From Panorpa germanica (taxonomy: Eukaryota; Arthropoda; Insecta; Mecoptera; Panorpidae), in contig OY783206.1 of the NCBI GenBank assembly GCA_963678705.1, forward strand, positions 13,341,807-13,405,806: a stretch of DNA of 64,000 nucleotides. The letters are read 5' to 3'. Of the stretch, positions 46,299-57,665 are shown in pieces. Position numbers and translations under genes: made by a program. Position 1 is the stretch's first letter, and each line of letters opens with the position of its first letter. Under the pieces are notes generated by a model that saw nothing but the letters and a program-made list of their open reading frames with translations, ran no database searches and was not told where the DNA came from.

Positions 46299-49200
46299 AT
46301 CAAAGACAACAATTTTTGGAATTTGGCAACGTTGCCAATAACAATTTTGCACAACCCAGTAAATCATTTGGTGAAATGTCTTACAGTACGTTTTGTTCAT
46401 TTCACCTCAAATTCTCTATGAATTTGAAGTAGAAGAGAAGTCACTCGGACTCCTAATTCATTTCACTGCGTTTTATACTTTTTAAAATAATATATTTTAT
46501 TAGTTAAAGCAAAGGGCTTTTATTGGGTAGTGTTAATAAATAGATATTTGATATTTAGAAAATTTACTTCAATCTTTTGAAGTTATATCACGTGACTTTT
46601 TAGTTGATAGTTTTATATTTAAGGGATCTGAATTAATGATACCTGCTCAAAGGTTGACTGATTGCTGATACAAATGTAATTAATAATGTAATATATGAGT
46701 CTATGTATATCATATTTTTTGTAATGCATTATATAAAAACCCAATAAAATATAATAATCAAATATCTGGGAATAATCATTTGTATGCCTTGAGTTTTGGA
46801 TTACATTTTGAGAAACAATTTCTTTAAAGTAAATAATTGTTACAGAAACCTTTCTGTTGTTTGAAATATAATGACGTCATTTATTTTATAAGGTAATATT
46901 GACAAATGGAAAAGTTTACTGTTGGTGAGCTGTTAAATTGTTCACATAATGTTACATATTAAGATAATATATTTGAAAAGAGTTTCGATTCGTATTTATC
47001 TATATAAGATAAATGCAAGGTAAAATTTATTTTCACACTTTTTACTGTAAACCTTATTAATTTATGTTTTTAACAGTACTCAGCACTCGCTCCTAATCAT
47101 CTCTAACCCTATCTCTTCGCGCCGCTACTGTACTCAAATTTCGCATTTCTAATTATTATTGTTTTTATATCTATTTCATATTCTTTATGTCTATATTCAT
47201 TTTACTAGAGCAATTGTTGAAAAATTGTTTGTTAGTGAAAATCATTCTACAGAGAGGCAAAAATAAAATAGAAAATGTAGGGACCTTCCATACATTATAG
47301 AAGCTCAAAATAAAAGAAAGAAATCGAGATATTTAAGTTTGTATGCGTTTTTTAATTATGTATTTTTCTAATCATAACATTGTATTTTGTACTGAAGAAC
47401 AATTATATAGAATTCGTTATCTACAGAAGACCCCTAGACTGTATGTTCATAGTATCCAAAAGTTTATATCTGCTACAGTATTATATAACCGACAGAGGAG
47501 TATAATAAAGTTATACATTAGTTCAGACATTCAGAATTTGTTAAATATTTTTACTTTTATTATCTTATTTTGAAAATTTAGGTAAAAGAATTTGCATTAG
47601 TTTGTAAATTACAACTCTTTTACAAAGATATATTTATTATTCAAGGCTGTATAAGTTCTTAAGGGGGATCGTTGAATATATATGGTATTCTTTTAAAAGA
47701 AACTGTTAAGCCCGATCCCCGAAGCAAAGTATATGTACACACATAACCATGAACTTCTCAGACTGCAACGCCACCATAAAAACTGCCAACATAGTAGAAG
47801 GTATCGGTTTTAGTACACTCAAGAGAAGTGCTAGAAGAGTAGGTATTCAGTGGCCTGTATATTAACTATCTCCTGTCAAACTTTCTTTGAAATGTGAAAT
47901 GATTTCTTTAACATGCAAAAGAGGTGTACGTCCTTAAGTTTCACATAATACTTAATACAACCCTTAAAATGACTAAACAATTTCAGGTAATTTGCATACA
48001 AAAGTTATTGCATTTGTAATTTTTTCGAAATTTGTGAAAGTTGTAAAATTTATAACCCTTTTAAAATAATTTCTAACTCAAGGTAAATTTAAGTTTGGAA
48101 TTCCGACCTTGTAAACCAGAGCCGCAAAAATTTACCTTACCTCATTTTGTAAATTAAGTACATAATGAATTTAACCCAGAAAATATAACTCTTATTCAGG
48201 GTCGAACTCGAAGACACAGCAGTCAGTATCAAGCTATTAAATAAAATGTGACAAACATTGTTCTAAATTGCAAACAGGTTGTGCGGCCCAGCAGCTGAAG
48301 AAGAGTTGCATTTGCCTAACTAATCTCTCCCATTTCTCCATTATCTTATTGCAATCTTGTACGACACAGCCTCTGTACTCTGTGCGAATAAGTGTGGCCC
48401 CCGTTATCTTTACACTATTTGAATATGTGCCGTATAGAACATTTTCAAAATCTGACCTTAACTTTCTTCAATTTGGTACTTGTACCATTTTCTAAATATG
48501 TTGCAGAATGTGTTATAATTTCGACGAAGCAATTGTAACTGGACTTTATCAAAAACCAATTATGACTAGATACAATTGATTTCCACTTGCGCAATGGCTA
48601 CAGAAGTGTTAATCAGGCTCTGCTAATATTACTGTAAGATGTCATCTATATTGTTATGTTATGAGAGGTCCAATGTTCACGCTACGAGTCTTATCAACTA
48701 TACGAGTATATGCGTATTAAAATAACGTTCGGAAAGGATTCGATCCCAGAACTTCTGTTTAGTACACCGCTGCTGTCACGCTTGCTGACACGATCTCTTA
48801 CTGATAAATTATACTAATTTTTAATCATAGACAAGTACTCGTTGCCTAGGTCGTTGGACAAAGAGGTGTTTTCTGTGACATTCCTAACCCTATTCCTTGG
48901 CACTGCGCAACATAATATGAGCTATGACGTAGGCTCATCTGCCGTAAGTTTTCTATCACCGTTCCACAGTCTTACGTTACCTACACATTACGCTACCTGA
49001 ACTATAAACCATACAAGATATTCTTTTCTTTTTCAATGAAAGGGTATAACTTTGAAGGATATGCAAATAAAACAGTAAATGACCTCACAGGATTTGTAAA
49101 TCATGCAAAAATGTTTTATGGTTTTATAACTAAACATGAAATATCTTTAGAGGAATTTTATGTTAATGGCTTGAAATATAAATATTTAATAAAATGTATC

Positions 49201-50103
49201 AGGCATGGACTATATTGGACAAATATCAGTCCTTGGTAATGTGGAGTCCATGAAATTAAAATCATAAACAGGGCCGCTCTGAAAGAATTATTAGTAGATG
49301 CGAGATGCGAGGCGGTTCCACTAATTCAAAGATTCTCCGGAGTGTTGTCCACCCCCCTTAGGGAAGCCTATAACCACCGCGCTTAACGAGCATAATACGT
49401 TTCAGAATCTTACTCGTTAAGCGAAACAGTTTTCTCACACAAATTAATGTAAAATACGATAATACTTTCCACGCCGAAAAAATACTCAAAATATTTTGTA
49501 CAAAGTTTATTCAAAGAGAATTATATAAAGAGTATATACAATGTTAGGAACGTGATTAATCTTCCTCTTCTATCGCGGAAGGAACGAATCTGGAATGACA
49601 TCAGCTCTGGGCTGTGTTCTTCCACAGGCTCATCGATATCTCCACTCCCATGATCTTGCCAAAGACACAATCTCGTTGACTACATCTTGAGGCAGGAAGT
49701 GATATTTCCAAAACTATCTGAGAGTGAGATTGGTCCATTTAGTCATCTCCAAACAACGCTCAAAAACGCGTTGTGTAGAGCTTCTAAAAGTTAGAAATAA
49801 CATTATTCTACATTTTATTTCTAACGAAATTTCGTTCATTTAAAAAAAAATTGACAATTTTCAAAATAATAGGAAATATATTAAGCAAGATTCTAAAAAT
49901 TGAGTTCATTTAATTGAAATTAGATTAGCTTTAGCATTTTTCTCACGGTCCAATTATTAATAATAAATAATATTTTTGAATATTTTCTATGTATCCCCAC
50001 CATAAATATTTTTGCAAAATATGAATCACAAACCCTTTTATGTCACAGGTTTAAATATTCGTCCTGATTGGTCGAAAACTGAATGGCTTAAGTGATCAGT
50101 GGG
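46299..50103. repeat. A2 3' flank and A2-B2 spacer
   Basis: Same layout as after A1, without the MITE that sits at 28772. It keeps the 173-bp insert at 46355-46527, a 76-codon frame at 47343-47573, a 75-codon frame at 48268-48495 and a 67-codon frame at 49036-49239 starting MKGYNFEGYANK. All are nearly unchanged in unit 3, but they sit in sequence that is itself nearly unchanged, so conservation alone is no proof of coding. Confidence 0.55.
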
Positions 50104-50139
50104 TATATAAACGCACTCTATTTTGAAAAAAAATCATTT
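50104..50139 (+). promoter_or_regulatory. B2 core promoter: TATA box plus initiator
   Basis: TATATAAA at 50104-50111 and TCATTT with predicted +1 at 50136. The 5' UTR exon ends at the donor 50273/50274 (GAT|GTAAGT). Same spacing as B1. Confidence 0.72.
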
Positions 50140-50424
50140 AGTATCTGTTAATAGTACACGTTACTCATAGCTCCGCATATTATTCATTGCAAATAAATTT
50201 TGTAATTTTATTTTAAGTGAAACGCGTGTCAAGTGTGTTCATAAACATTGGATTTTCTATTGCCAGATCAGATGTAAGTGTTTTTAAATTTAACTATTAA
50301 TATTGTTTGTTTTTTTTCGTCTCTTCTTAAGTAAATTGTCTCATAGGTGATATGTGTAACCAGTATAAATTATTTACTAGAAAAGTACGATTTCTTCAAT
50401 ATTTAGGATACTTTATCATGGTTA

Positions 50425-51434
50425 CCCAGTAAACATTTTGGAGTAAATTCTACTTAATTTCTATTACATATCATGAGTTTTTTGTCTGGAACGTATTCGT
50501 TTTCTATTCAGTCGTTCATAGGAAAGGCCCTTTTTATGACCTAAAGAGATCGCAACGACGGTTCACTGCTGAATTAAAAGCGGAGTCGGTTTATGATTTA
50601 TGACCGGAGTTATAAACTTGACACTAGCAGGGATGGCAGGGGTATAAAACTTAATGGAATTCTACTTTTTAGAGTCTGCAAAATATAAATATTTAAATGA
50701 AGAAATAAATAGATGTATTCTTTAGTACGGATCGTGATTTTTTTAATGAATATTATTCATCTTCAACAATACTCGTTATATTAGTTTTTTACATTGTTTT
50801 GGTGATTCAAAAATCCACGATCGGCAGGTCTGCGTTAGGTTTAAAACCTCTGTCTTACCCTCGCAGCTTAGAATATTCGTTTAAAAACATTATATTCGGA
50901 GATTGAGGGAGACAGCGTGTGCCTATTACCATTACAGAAATATTGGTTGAAAAAGGATAGCATATACTTTAAACATACTGTACTGAACAAAATACTATAC
51001 AAGTGTAACGGCGAAAAATATATTTTACTTGTCTAACCGCATCTCGTTTCTCTCTCATATTTGGAATAAATGAGATGAAAGTGAACTTAAAAAAAATATA
51101 TCCATGTGTGAAAGAAACAGAAATACTTAATGAATGATGTTGGAAAAAGAAAGAATATTATTATGAAAAAATTCTAACTAACACAAAATCTGTGACAGGT
51201 AGATAATGAATTTTAACTAAAAGCGACTTTTGTGTACCACTTTTGAACTATTAACGAACTTGCTAAGACTACATATATCAGATTTTATTTCACAAAATCT
51301 TGACAGGTAGGGAATAAATTTGAACTAAAATTGGTTTCTGTGTTGTTGCTTAGAACTTGTAAAGCGTTAGAATAGAATTGTACGAGTGACTCAAACTTCA
51401 CCAAATAGGGCACTTCACCAAATTGTTTACTGGG
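50425..51434 (-). mobile_element. CCCAGTAAAC-family MITE, copy 4, inside B2 intron 1
   Basis: 1010 bp with TA on both sides; same orientation and position as in B1 and B3, so present before the units were copied. It keeps a ~65-base segment (near 51130-51200) that copy 3 has lost. Confidence 0.9.
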
Positions 51435-51550
51435 TATAGACCTATAGGTTTCATTTTAGTCGTTAATATTTCATTATCTCATAGTTCTTCATAGCACCTC
51501 TCCTCCCATAGTTCTAGATGACACATATCTTAGTTGAGCAGTTCACAAAT

Positions 51551-52180
51551 CATTTTTGATGTAATTTAAAACAATATTCTTTATTTGTACTGAAAGTGTT
51601 TGCTGGCTTTTAGATTTATGCTTTTCATGATATGATTTTACTTTTTTGTACTAAATATATTTATTAATATGTATTTTATTTTACAGATTTCGTTCGACAA
51701 TGTTTCCATATTCTTTACCGACAAAAACAACAATGTTTCCATATTCTTTACCCGAGTCGTTAGACCTGTCTTGCCCGCGTCGTAGTGATAGTGTGGAAAC
51801 ACACAAATCTCCATCTCCGCCGATGAGCTCTCAGTCATCAGAGCAAGGATCTAATAATCCTGAATCATTTTTGATGTAATTTAAAACAATATTCTTTATT
51901 TGTACTGAAAGTGTTTGCTGGCTTTTAGATTTATGCTTTTCATGATATGATTTTACTTTTTTGTACTAAATATATTTATTAATATGTATTTTATTTTACA
52001 GATTTCGTTCGACAATGTTTCCATATTCTTTACCGACAAAAACAACAATGTTTCCATATTCTTTACCCGAGTCGTTAGACCTGTCTTGCCCGCGTCGTAG
52101 TGATAGTGTGGAAACACACAAATCTCCATCTCCGCCGATGAGCTCTCAGTCATCAGAGCAAGGATCTAATAATCCTGAAT
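51551..52180 (+). repeat. 315-bp tandem duplication across the B2 intron-exon boundary
   Basis: 51551-51865 and 51866-52180 are identical or nearly so. Each holds the end of intron 1, the acceptor TTTTACAG, the ATG and about 55 codons. The join reads CCTGAATCATTTTTGATG; the two parent sequences share AATC there, as expected from microhomology. The upstream copy opens a 59-codon frame (51700-51879) that stops right after the join. Confidence 0.95.
51700..51879 (+). pseudogene. Duplicated, truncated first part of B2
   Basis: Begins MFPYSLPTKTTMFPYSLPE, continues through LDLSCPRRSDSVETHKSPSP and stops after NNPESFLM. If the first acceptor (exon from 51687) is used, this 59-residue frame precedes the full B2 start and could block its translation or make a short LDLS-bearing peptide. 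If the second acceptor (exon from 52002) is used, it is removed as intron. Confidence 0.7.
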
Positions 52181-52878
52181 CTTCCAGAAGTTCCCTTAAC
52201 GAATACAAACCTACCACTCACACGAACAACCATTTTGGTGTTCCCATTGCCAATATGTCAACGTATCCAGGTTCTCTGCCGCTATATCCGGCTATGTTTT
52301 TCGATCAGCAGACGCAGAATCAATTCTTTGCACATACCGTTGCTCACCAAATGCTCCAAATCGGCACTCCAAAAAGAAACTCCGAAACACCTGAGTCAGA
52401 ATCGATAACAACAACTACTAATCAAAATGTCAGAGCAGTAGCTACTTCGACTTCAACGCCGATCAGTCGTAAAAGAGTTTGTCCTTTTACGAACTACCCA
52501 AAAGACCCAGCAGGATTAGCAGCATATTTTAATGCTGAAAATAATGAAGCTTATACAAAGTTTCGAGATGCTTTGAATGGGGGTCAACCCACAGTCACAA
52601 ACCCCAAAATGCGCCGAACTGTTCCTTCTAATAAGGTGTCAGAACAAGGATCTTCAGAAGGTGACGCTGATGGGAGTTCCAACCCTAAAAAGGATGAAGC
52701 TTATTATGAGCGAAGAATGAAGAATAATGCAGCTGCTAAAAAATCGAGAGACAAAAGAAGAATTAATGAGCTAATTAACGAATTAGCCATCCACAATAAA
52801 TTCTTACACAATGAAAATGCGATGCTTCGTGCTGAAGTTAATGCGTTACGAGAGCAATTGAACAGGCATCAGAATTAG
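52015..52878 (+). CDS. gt: Giant-like bZIP protein, type B (copy B2), altered fork
   Basis: 287 aa. It keeps LDLSCPRRSDSVETHKSPSP, TVTNPKMRR and basic region AYYERRMKNNAAAKKSRDKR. RPF has become CPF (VCPFTNYPKDP). The N-terminus carries a small internal duplication (MFPYSLPTKTTMFPYSLPES). After the basic region it reads RRINELINELAIH where B1 has RRINEHELAIH, so two extra residues lie between the basic region and the zipper and the Arg-to-first-Leu spacing is 12 rather than 10. It keeps GLAAYFNAENN, similar to the A-type AYFNDAEY, which B1 has lost, and lacks the REVEMAKI segment. DNA binding may be impaired unless another register is used (inferred). Confidence 0.82.
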   Translation: MFPYSLPTKTTMFPYSLPESLDLSCPRRSDSVETHKSPSPPMSSQSSEQGSNNPESSRSSLNEYKPTTHTNNHFGVPIANMSTYPGSLPLYPAMFFDQQTQNQFFAHTVAHQMLQIGTPKRNSETPESESITTTTNQNVRAVATSTSTPISRKRVCPFTNYPKDPAGLAAYFNAENNEAYTKFRDALNGGQPTVTNPKMRRTVPSNKVSEQGSSEGDADGSSNPKKDEAYYERRMKNNAAAKKSRDKRRINELINELAIHNKFLHNENAMLRAEVNALREQLNRHQN

Positions 52879-53911
52879 CTTAATTTTTTCCATGTTCCAT
52901 GTTCTTCAATGGAGTAAAATTATTTATTAAATACAACAATTTTTGAATTATGTATTGAACAATTATAGAATAACAATTTTACAAACCCAGTAAATTGGTG
53001 ATATATCATGTGATTTTTAATTTGATACTGTGTTATATTTAATAGATCTGAATTATCGATACCACCTCTAAGGTTGACTGATTGCTGATACAAATGTAGT
53101 TAATAACGTAGTATATATATGTATATCATATTTCTTGTAATGTGTTATATAAAAATCCAATAAAATAAAATAATTTGTATAACTTGAGTTTTGGCTTACA
53201 TTTTGAGAAACAATTTCTTTAAGGTAAATGATTGTTACAGAAAATGTTCTGTTGTTTTAAATATAATGACGTCATTTGTTTTATAAGGTAATATTGGCAA
53301 ATGGAAAAGTTTTGAACAGCATAATACAATAAAATATATACAGTTTAAATTACGAGAGTTCGCCGGCGACTCATGGTTAAAACAGGATGTGCCGTATAAA
53401 TCTGCGTTACAATGGAAAAGCACCTTGTCACACATTTTTCTACAATGTTTATTGTAACTAATAAGTTAAAATCCCATCACCATCGTATCACCATTTATGC
53501 GACTTTTATAACCTCTTTCAGGCATAAGGCATCGCCGAACTCGCTATTTCGATTATATTCAAATCTTCATATCAAAGTATGTGTGCAATAATTGTTGCAG
53601 CGATTTAGGCGTTGCGTTTCCCATTAAATAAAACTGCATATTAGTGTAGATAAAAGATATTATAAATTATCATATAATTAGATATTATAATTATAAAGTA
53701 TATTAGTGGATGTATCGCGTAATAATATGTAATATTAAAAAGGCTAAGACGTGACCAGATACCATCATAGATATATTTGTTGTAGCATTTAATTAGTCAA
53801 GGCCATAGATTGAGGAGCCAAACTGTGAACAAGTAGCTGGGACTGGGACCTGTAAATTAATTGCCCACAATTTAATACGCCTCTGATAGTGAATAGAATT
53901 AATAAGAACTT
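52879..53911. other. B2 3' UTR and flank
   Basis: Matches 34938-35950 with small deletions. AATAAA at about 53158. No further gene. Confidence 0.55.
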
Positions 53912-55351
53912 TACAATTTAAAATATTGGTTTTACTGTTTTTAGATGTATGGTCGAATTTTAGGCAATTATAACATTGAGCTATTGATTGTAAATACGAG
54001 TCGCAGTAATATTTTATTCTCCATAAATAAATAAATTCCGGAATTTGCTGTCATTGAAAACTTGTTTTTATCGTAGTACTGGGAAGATATTTTATTTCAT
54101 TGTCTATTAATATTTTTCTATATAATCTTTGAATTTTAGTTGCAACAAGTGGAAAAATTCAATATTATTTAGTATAGTTACTTCGTCATAATCGATATCA
54201 AGCAGATTTATTGGTCCAAAATTACGAAATGTAAGCTATATAATTATACTTTTCTAATGTTGAATATAATACAATTTTGTTTGCAAGTTTTGCTGTAGAT
54301 AGCATTCTATTACTACTCTATTTTTGGCACCTTTTTAAATTTCTATAATTTTTTTTTGTTGCTAATTTTACAAACAATTTCTGCTCATTTCAATGAACTA
54401 AATTTTATATAATTTACTTTGTTATTAGTCCTTTTATTACTTTATATGTTGGGTAAGTTTTTTGTATATTAAATAAAATAATTGTCCTTTTTCATTGTTG
54501 TTTCAATTATATATAAAGTTCTTTCCATCGTTCTGTTTATTTTTATTTGATCTAATTCTACCTCCTTCTGCGGTGAGTTGTGGTAAATATGTGTTTATTT
54601 TATGTACACAAATTAATTTTTTTTTTATATAATGTATAGATAATATCTATTATTTATAATTGTTATAATTTGTGTATAAAATATATGAAAATAAGTATTA
54701 ATATCATCAAAATAATTGTTACAAGACACGACAAAATATATAAGATAATGTTACACAACAAACACAATAACGACTAATCACTAGCATTGGTTTTGTACAA
54801 ACGTTGGTTATCGTAGTAGTTTTTACTAAAACACTTCCCCTAAAACGATATTAAATTCTTACTAAACCGCGAATTGCGAATTGCGAATTCGTAAATTTTA
54901 ATTATGTTAGATTTCATTTTCCCCAGTCTAAATATATCTCGGGTTTCATTAAAATTCTAACATATATCTGCGACTTATAATACCTATTATTTATCCATTT
55001 TTCTCGTAGTGTACACGTTAATTTGGGCTCTGAAAAATATCTTAAATTCTAGAAATGTATATTATATGTACTGATTTCTTTAAATAATCAATTTTAACAG
55101 GCAATATTATTCAAGATATTAACAATTAAAACAGTCATTTAAAGAACCAGGGTTAATTATTTTTTAATTAAAATGCGATACCTATTCTATTGTGTGAATC
55201 AGCTTCTTCTGAATTAAATTCTATAAAAAACAAATTTAGAAATACTGAAGAATATTACAATACAAAATATAATAAACATCAACATAAATTCCATCGATTG
55301 TTATAATTTACCAACTCAATTCGTATTTTTAATGTCAATTCTTCATTTTTG
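53912..55351. repeat. Junction block, copy 3
   Basis: Uninterrupted copy of 15041-16503; it gives the empty site for the PIN-like/CXC element near 54652. Confidence 0.88.
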
Positions 55352-56933
55352 GAGTATCGTGATTATCTATCGCATTAAACTTTCTTTGAAATGTGAAATG
55401 TTTTCTTTAAAATGTAAAGGAGGTGTACGTCCTTAATTTTTCACAGGATAGCTAATGCAACCCTTAAGCCTGCTGCATATGTAGCGTGTTTTAACCCGCG
55501 CGGAACGTGTTTTCACCCGGACGGAACGGGACGACAATATCAAACACGTTCCGCGCGGGTTAAAACACGCTACGTGTGAAGCAGGCTTTAAAGTGACGTC
55601 TCAGTTTCAGGTAATTTGCATCGAAAGTTATTGCATTCGTTATTTTGTCGAAATTTGTAAAGAAAGAATATTGTGAAAGCTGTAAAATGTACAACCCTTT
55701 TAAAATAATTTCTAACTTAAGGTAAATTTAAGTTTGGAATTCCGACCTTGTAAACCAGAGCCACACAAATTTACCAGTCGTTTGCCCAATCCTCAATATG
55801 TTCCCCTTTTGTTTTAGGATATTCTAATTACGATGATGATCTATCCTACATTACATATATTCTATATTTTATTGATTTAATTATTCTGTTGAATTCTGTC
55901 TTGATTCTTTTGTGTTCTAAATGGTTGTACAGTAAGCTTAACATGTTACCAAATTTGTTGGGATCATTGGTATGTTTTTGTGTAAGCCTGCCAATATCTT
56001 TGTTGAACTATTAATGGTTTTTAGTTTTTCATATTGGGTATAATGTACATCAGAGTTGTTTTTCAATTATTGTTCTTAACGGTTCTAAATATACTTTAAT
56101 TGGCATTATACAGGTGTACTGCCATCTTACTTTGTTTTATTACAAAAAGTGAGCACTGAGATATTATAAAAGATAAGTTTATTATTATATATGTACATAA
56201 TGAATTTAACCCAGAAAATATAACTCTAGTTCAGGGTCGAACTCGAAGACACAGCAGTCAGTATCAAGCTATTCTATGCAAAAAGTTTAGTTTTGGTCTT
56301 CCATATCAGCCTCCTTTTACACGCTGAGAATCTATTTTTTCTGTGTATCGGTGAGAATTGGGTCCACAATTAATCGCAAGTGTATTCATGATATGTAATA
56401 CTTAATATGTACCTTCATGAAATATACAAGCAGTAACATATGCAGCAATTTTTACAATGGTACTGCTACTGCACACTGGTTTTGTGTTCATTTTCCACAC
56501 TAGCTGAATGAAGCTTTCATTATTGTTTTTATTGAATCCACTAATACACCTAGAGAATAAATTATCATTACTCAGATCTACATAAATTGGACTGTACCAG
56601 TATACAATAATTATTAAAAAAGTACGATTTCTTCAATATTTAGGATACTTTATCATGGTTATAGACCTATAGGTTTCATTTTACTTGTAAATATTTCACT
56701 ATCTCTTAGTTCTTCATAGTACCTCTTCACCTATAGTTCTAGATGACACATATCTTAGTTGAGCAGTTCACAAATCATTTTTGATGTAATTTAAAACAAT
56801 ATTCTTTATTTGCACTGAAAGTGTTTGCTGATTTTTAGATTTATGCTTTTCATGATATGATTTTATTTTTTTGTACTAAATATATTTATTAATATGTATT
56901 TAATTTTACAGATTTCGTTCGAAAAAAACAACA
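55352..56933. repeat. Upstream region of gene A3
   Basis: Matches A1 and A2 upstream regions. Around 56594 it lacks ~48 bp that in A1/A2 contain the donor-like CTCAA|GTAAGT, so A3 may splice or start differently. The Helitron target is empty here (TTTTTCATATTGGG near 56030). Confidence 0.65.
55467..55587. mobile_element. Palindromic MITE, centre-deleted copy
   Basis: Same ends as 39705-39860 but 121 bp: one arm lacks the inner GGACGGAACGGG-type segment, so the hairpin is shortened and asymmetric. TTA flanks are kept. Confidence 0.85.
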
Positions 56934-57665
56934 ATGTTTCCATTCCGGTATCCTAATCCTTTACCTGAGGCGTCGATGAGCTCTCAGTCATCAGAGCATG
57001 GATCTAATAATCCCGAATCTTCAAGAACTTCCCCTAACGAATACAAACCTACGACACAGACGATCAACCATTTTGGTGTTATAAATCGCATTGCCAATAT
57101 GTCAACGTATCAAGGTTCACCGCCGGTATATCCGGGTATGCATTTCGATCAGCAGACGCAGAATCAATTCTTCGCACGTACCTCAGAAACACCTGAGTCA
57201 AAATCGGAAGCATCAGCTAGTAATCAAGAAGTCAGAGCTGATTCGACTTCACAGCCTTGCAGTTTTAAGAACTACCTAAAAAACTCCAAAAAATTACCAG
57301 CATATTTTAATGATGCAAAGTATATGAAGTTTCGAGAGGTGAAAATGGCTGAAATACTTGCTTCGAAGGGGGGCCGAACTGTTCCTTCTAATAAAATATC
57401 AGAACAAGGATCTTCAGAAGGTGACGGTGATGGGAGTTCCAACCCTAAAAAGGATCCAGCTTATTACGAGCAACAAATGAGGAGTAATGCAGCTGCTGAA
57501 AAATCGAGAGACAAAAGAAGAATTCCTCTAGACGAATTAGCCTTCCGCAATGAATTCTTGGAAAATGAAAATGCGCAGCTTCGTGCTGAAGTTAATGCGA
57601 TACGAGAACAACAGTCAGAGAGGCATCAGAAATCAGATGATGCAAAAAGAGTAAAATTATTTTAA
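56934..57665 (+). CDS. Giant-like bZIP protein, type A (copy A3)
   Basis: 243 aa with the type-A basic region, fork proline, Ile at the fourth zipper position and AKRVKLF tail. Differences from A2 are few (KNYLKNSKKLPAYFNDAKY against KHYLKNSKKFLAYFNDAEY). The splice acceptor sits 23 bases upstream as in A1. The open frame is intact in all three A copies, which suggests constraint or very recent copying. Confidence 0.85.
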   Translation: MFPFRYPNPLPEASMSSQSSEHGSNNPESSRTSPNEYKPTTQTINHFGVINRIANMSTYQGSPPVYPGMHFDQQTQNQFFARTSETPESKSEASASNQEVRADSTSQPCSFKNYLKNSKKLPAYFNDAKYMKFREVKMAEILASKGGRTVPSNKISEQGSSEGDGDGSSNPKKDPAYYEQQMRSNAAAEKSRDKRRIPLDELAFRNEFLENENAQLRAEVNAIREQQSERHQKSDDAKRVKLF

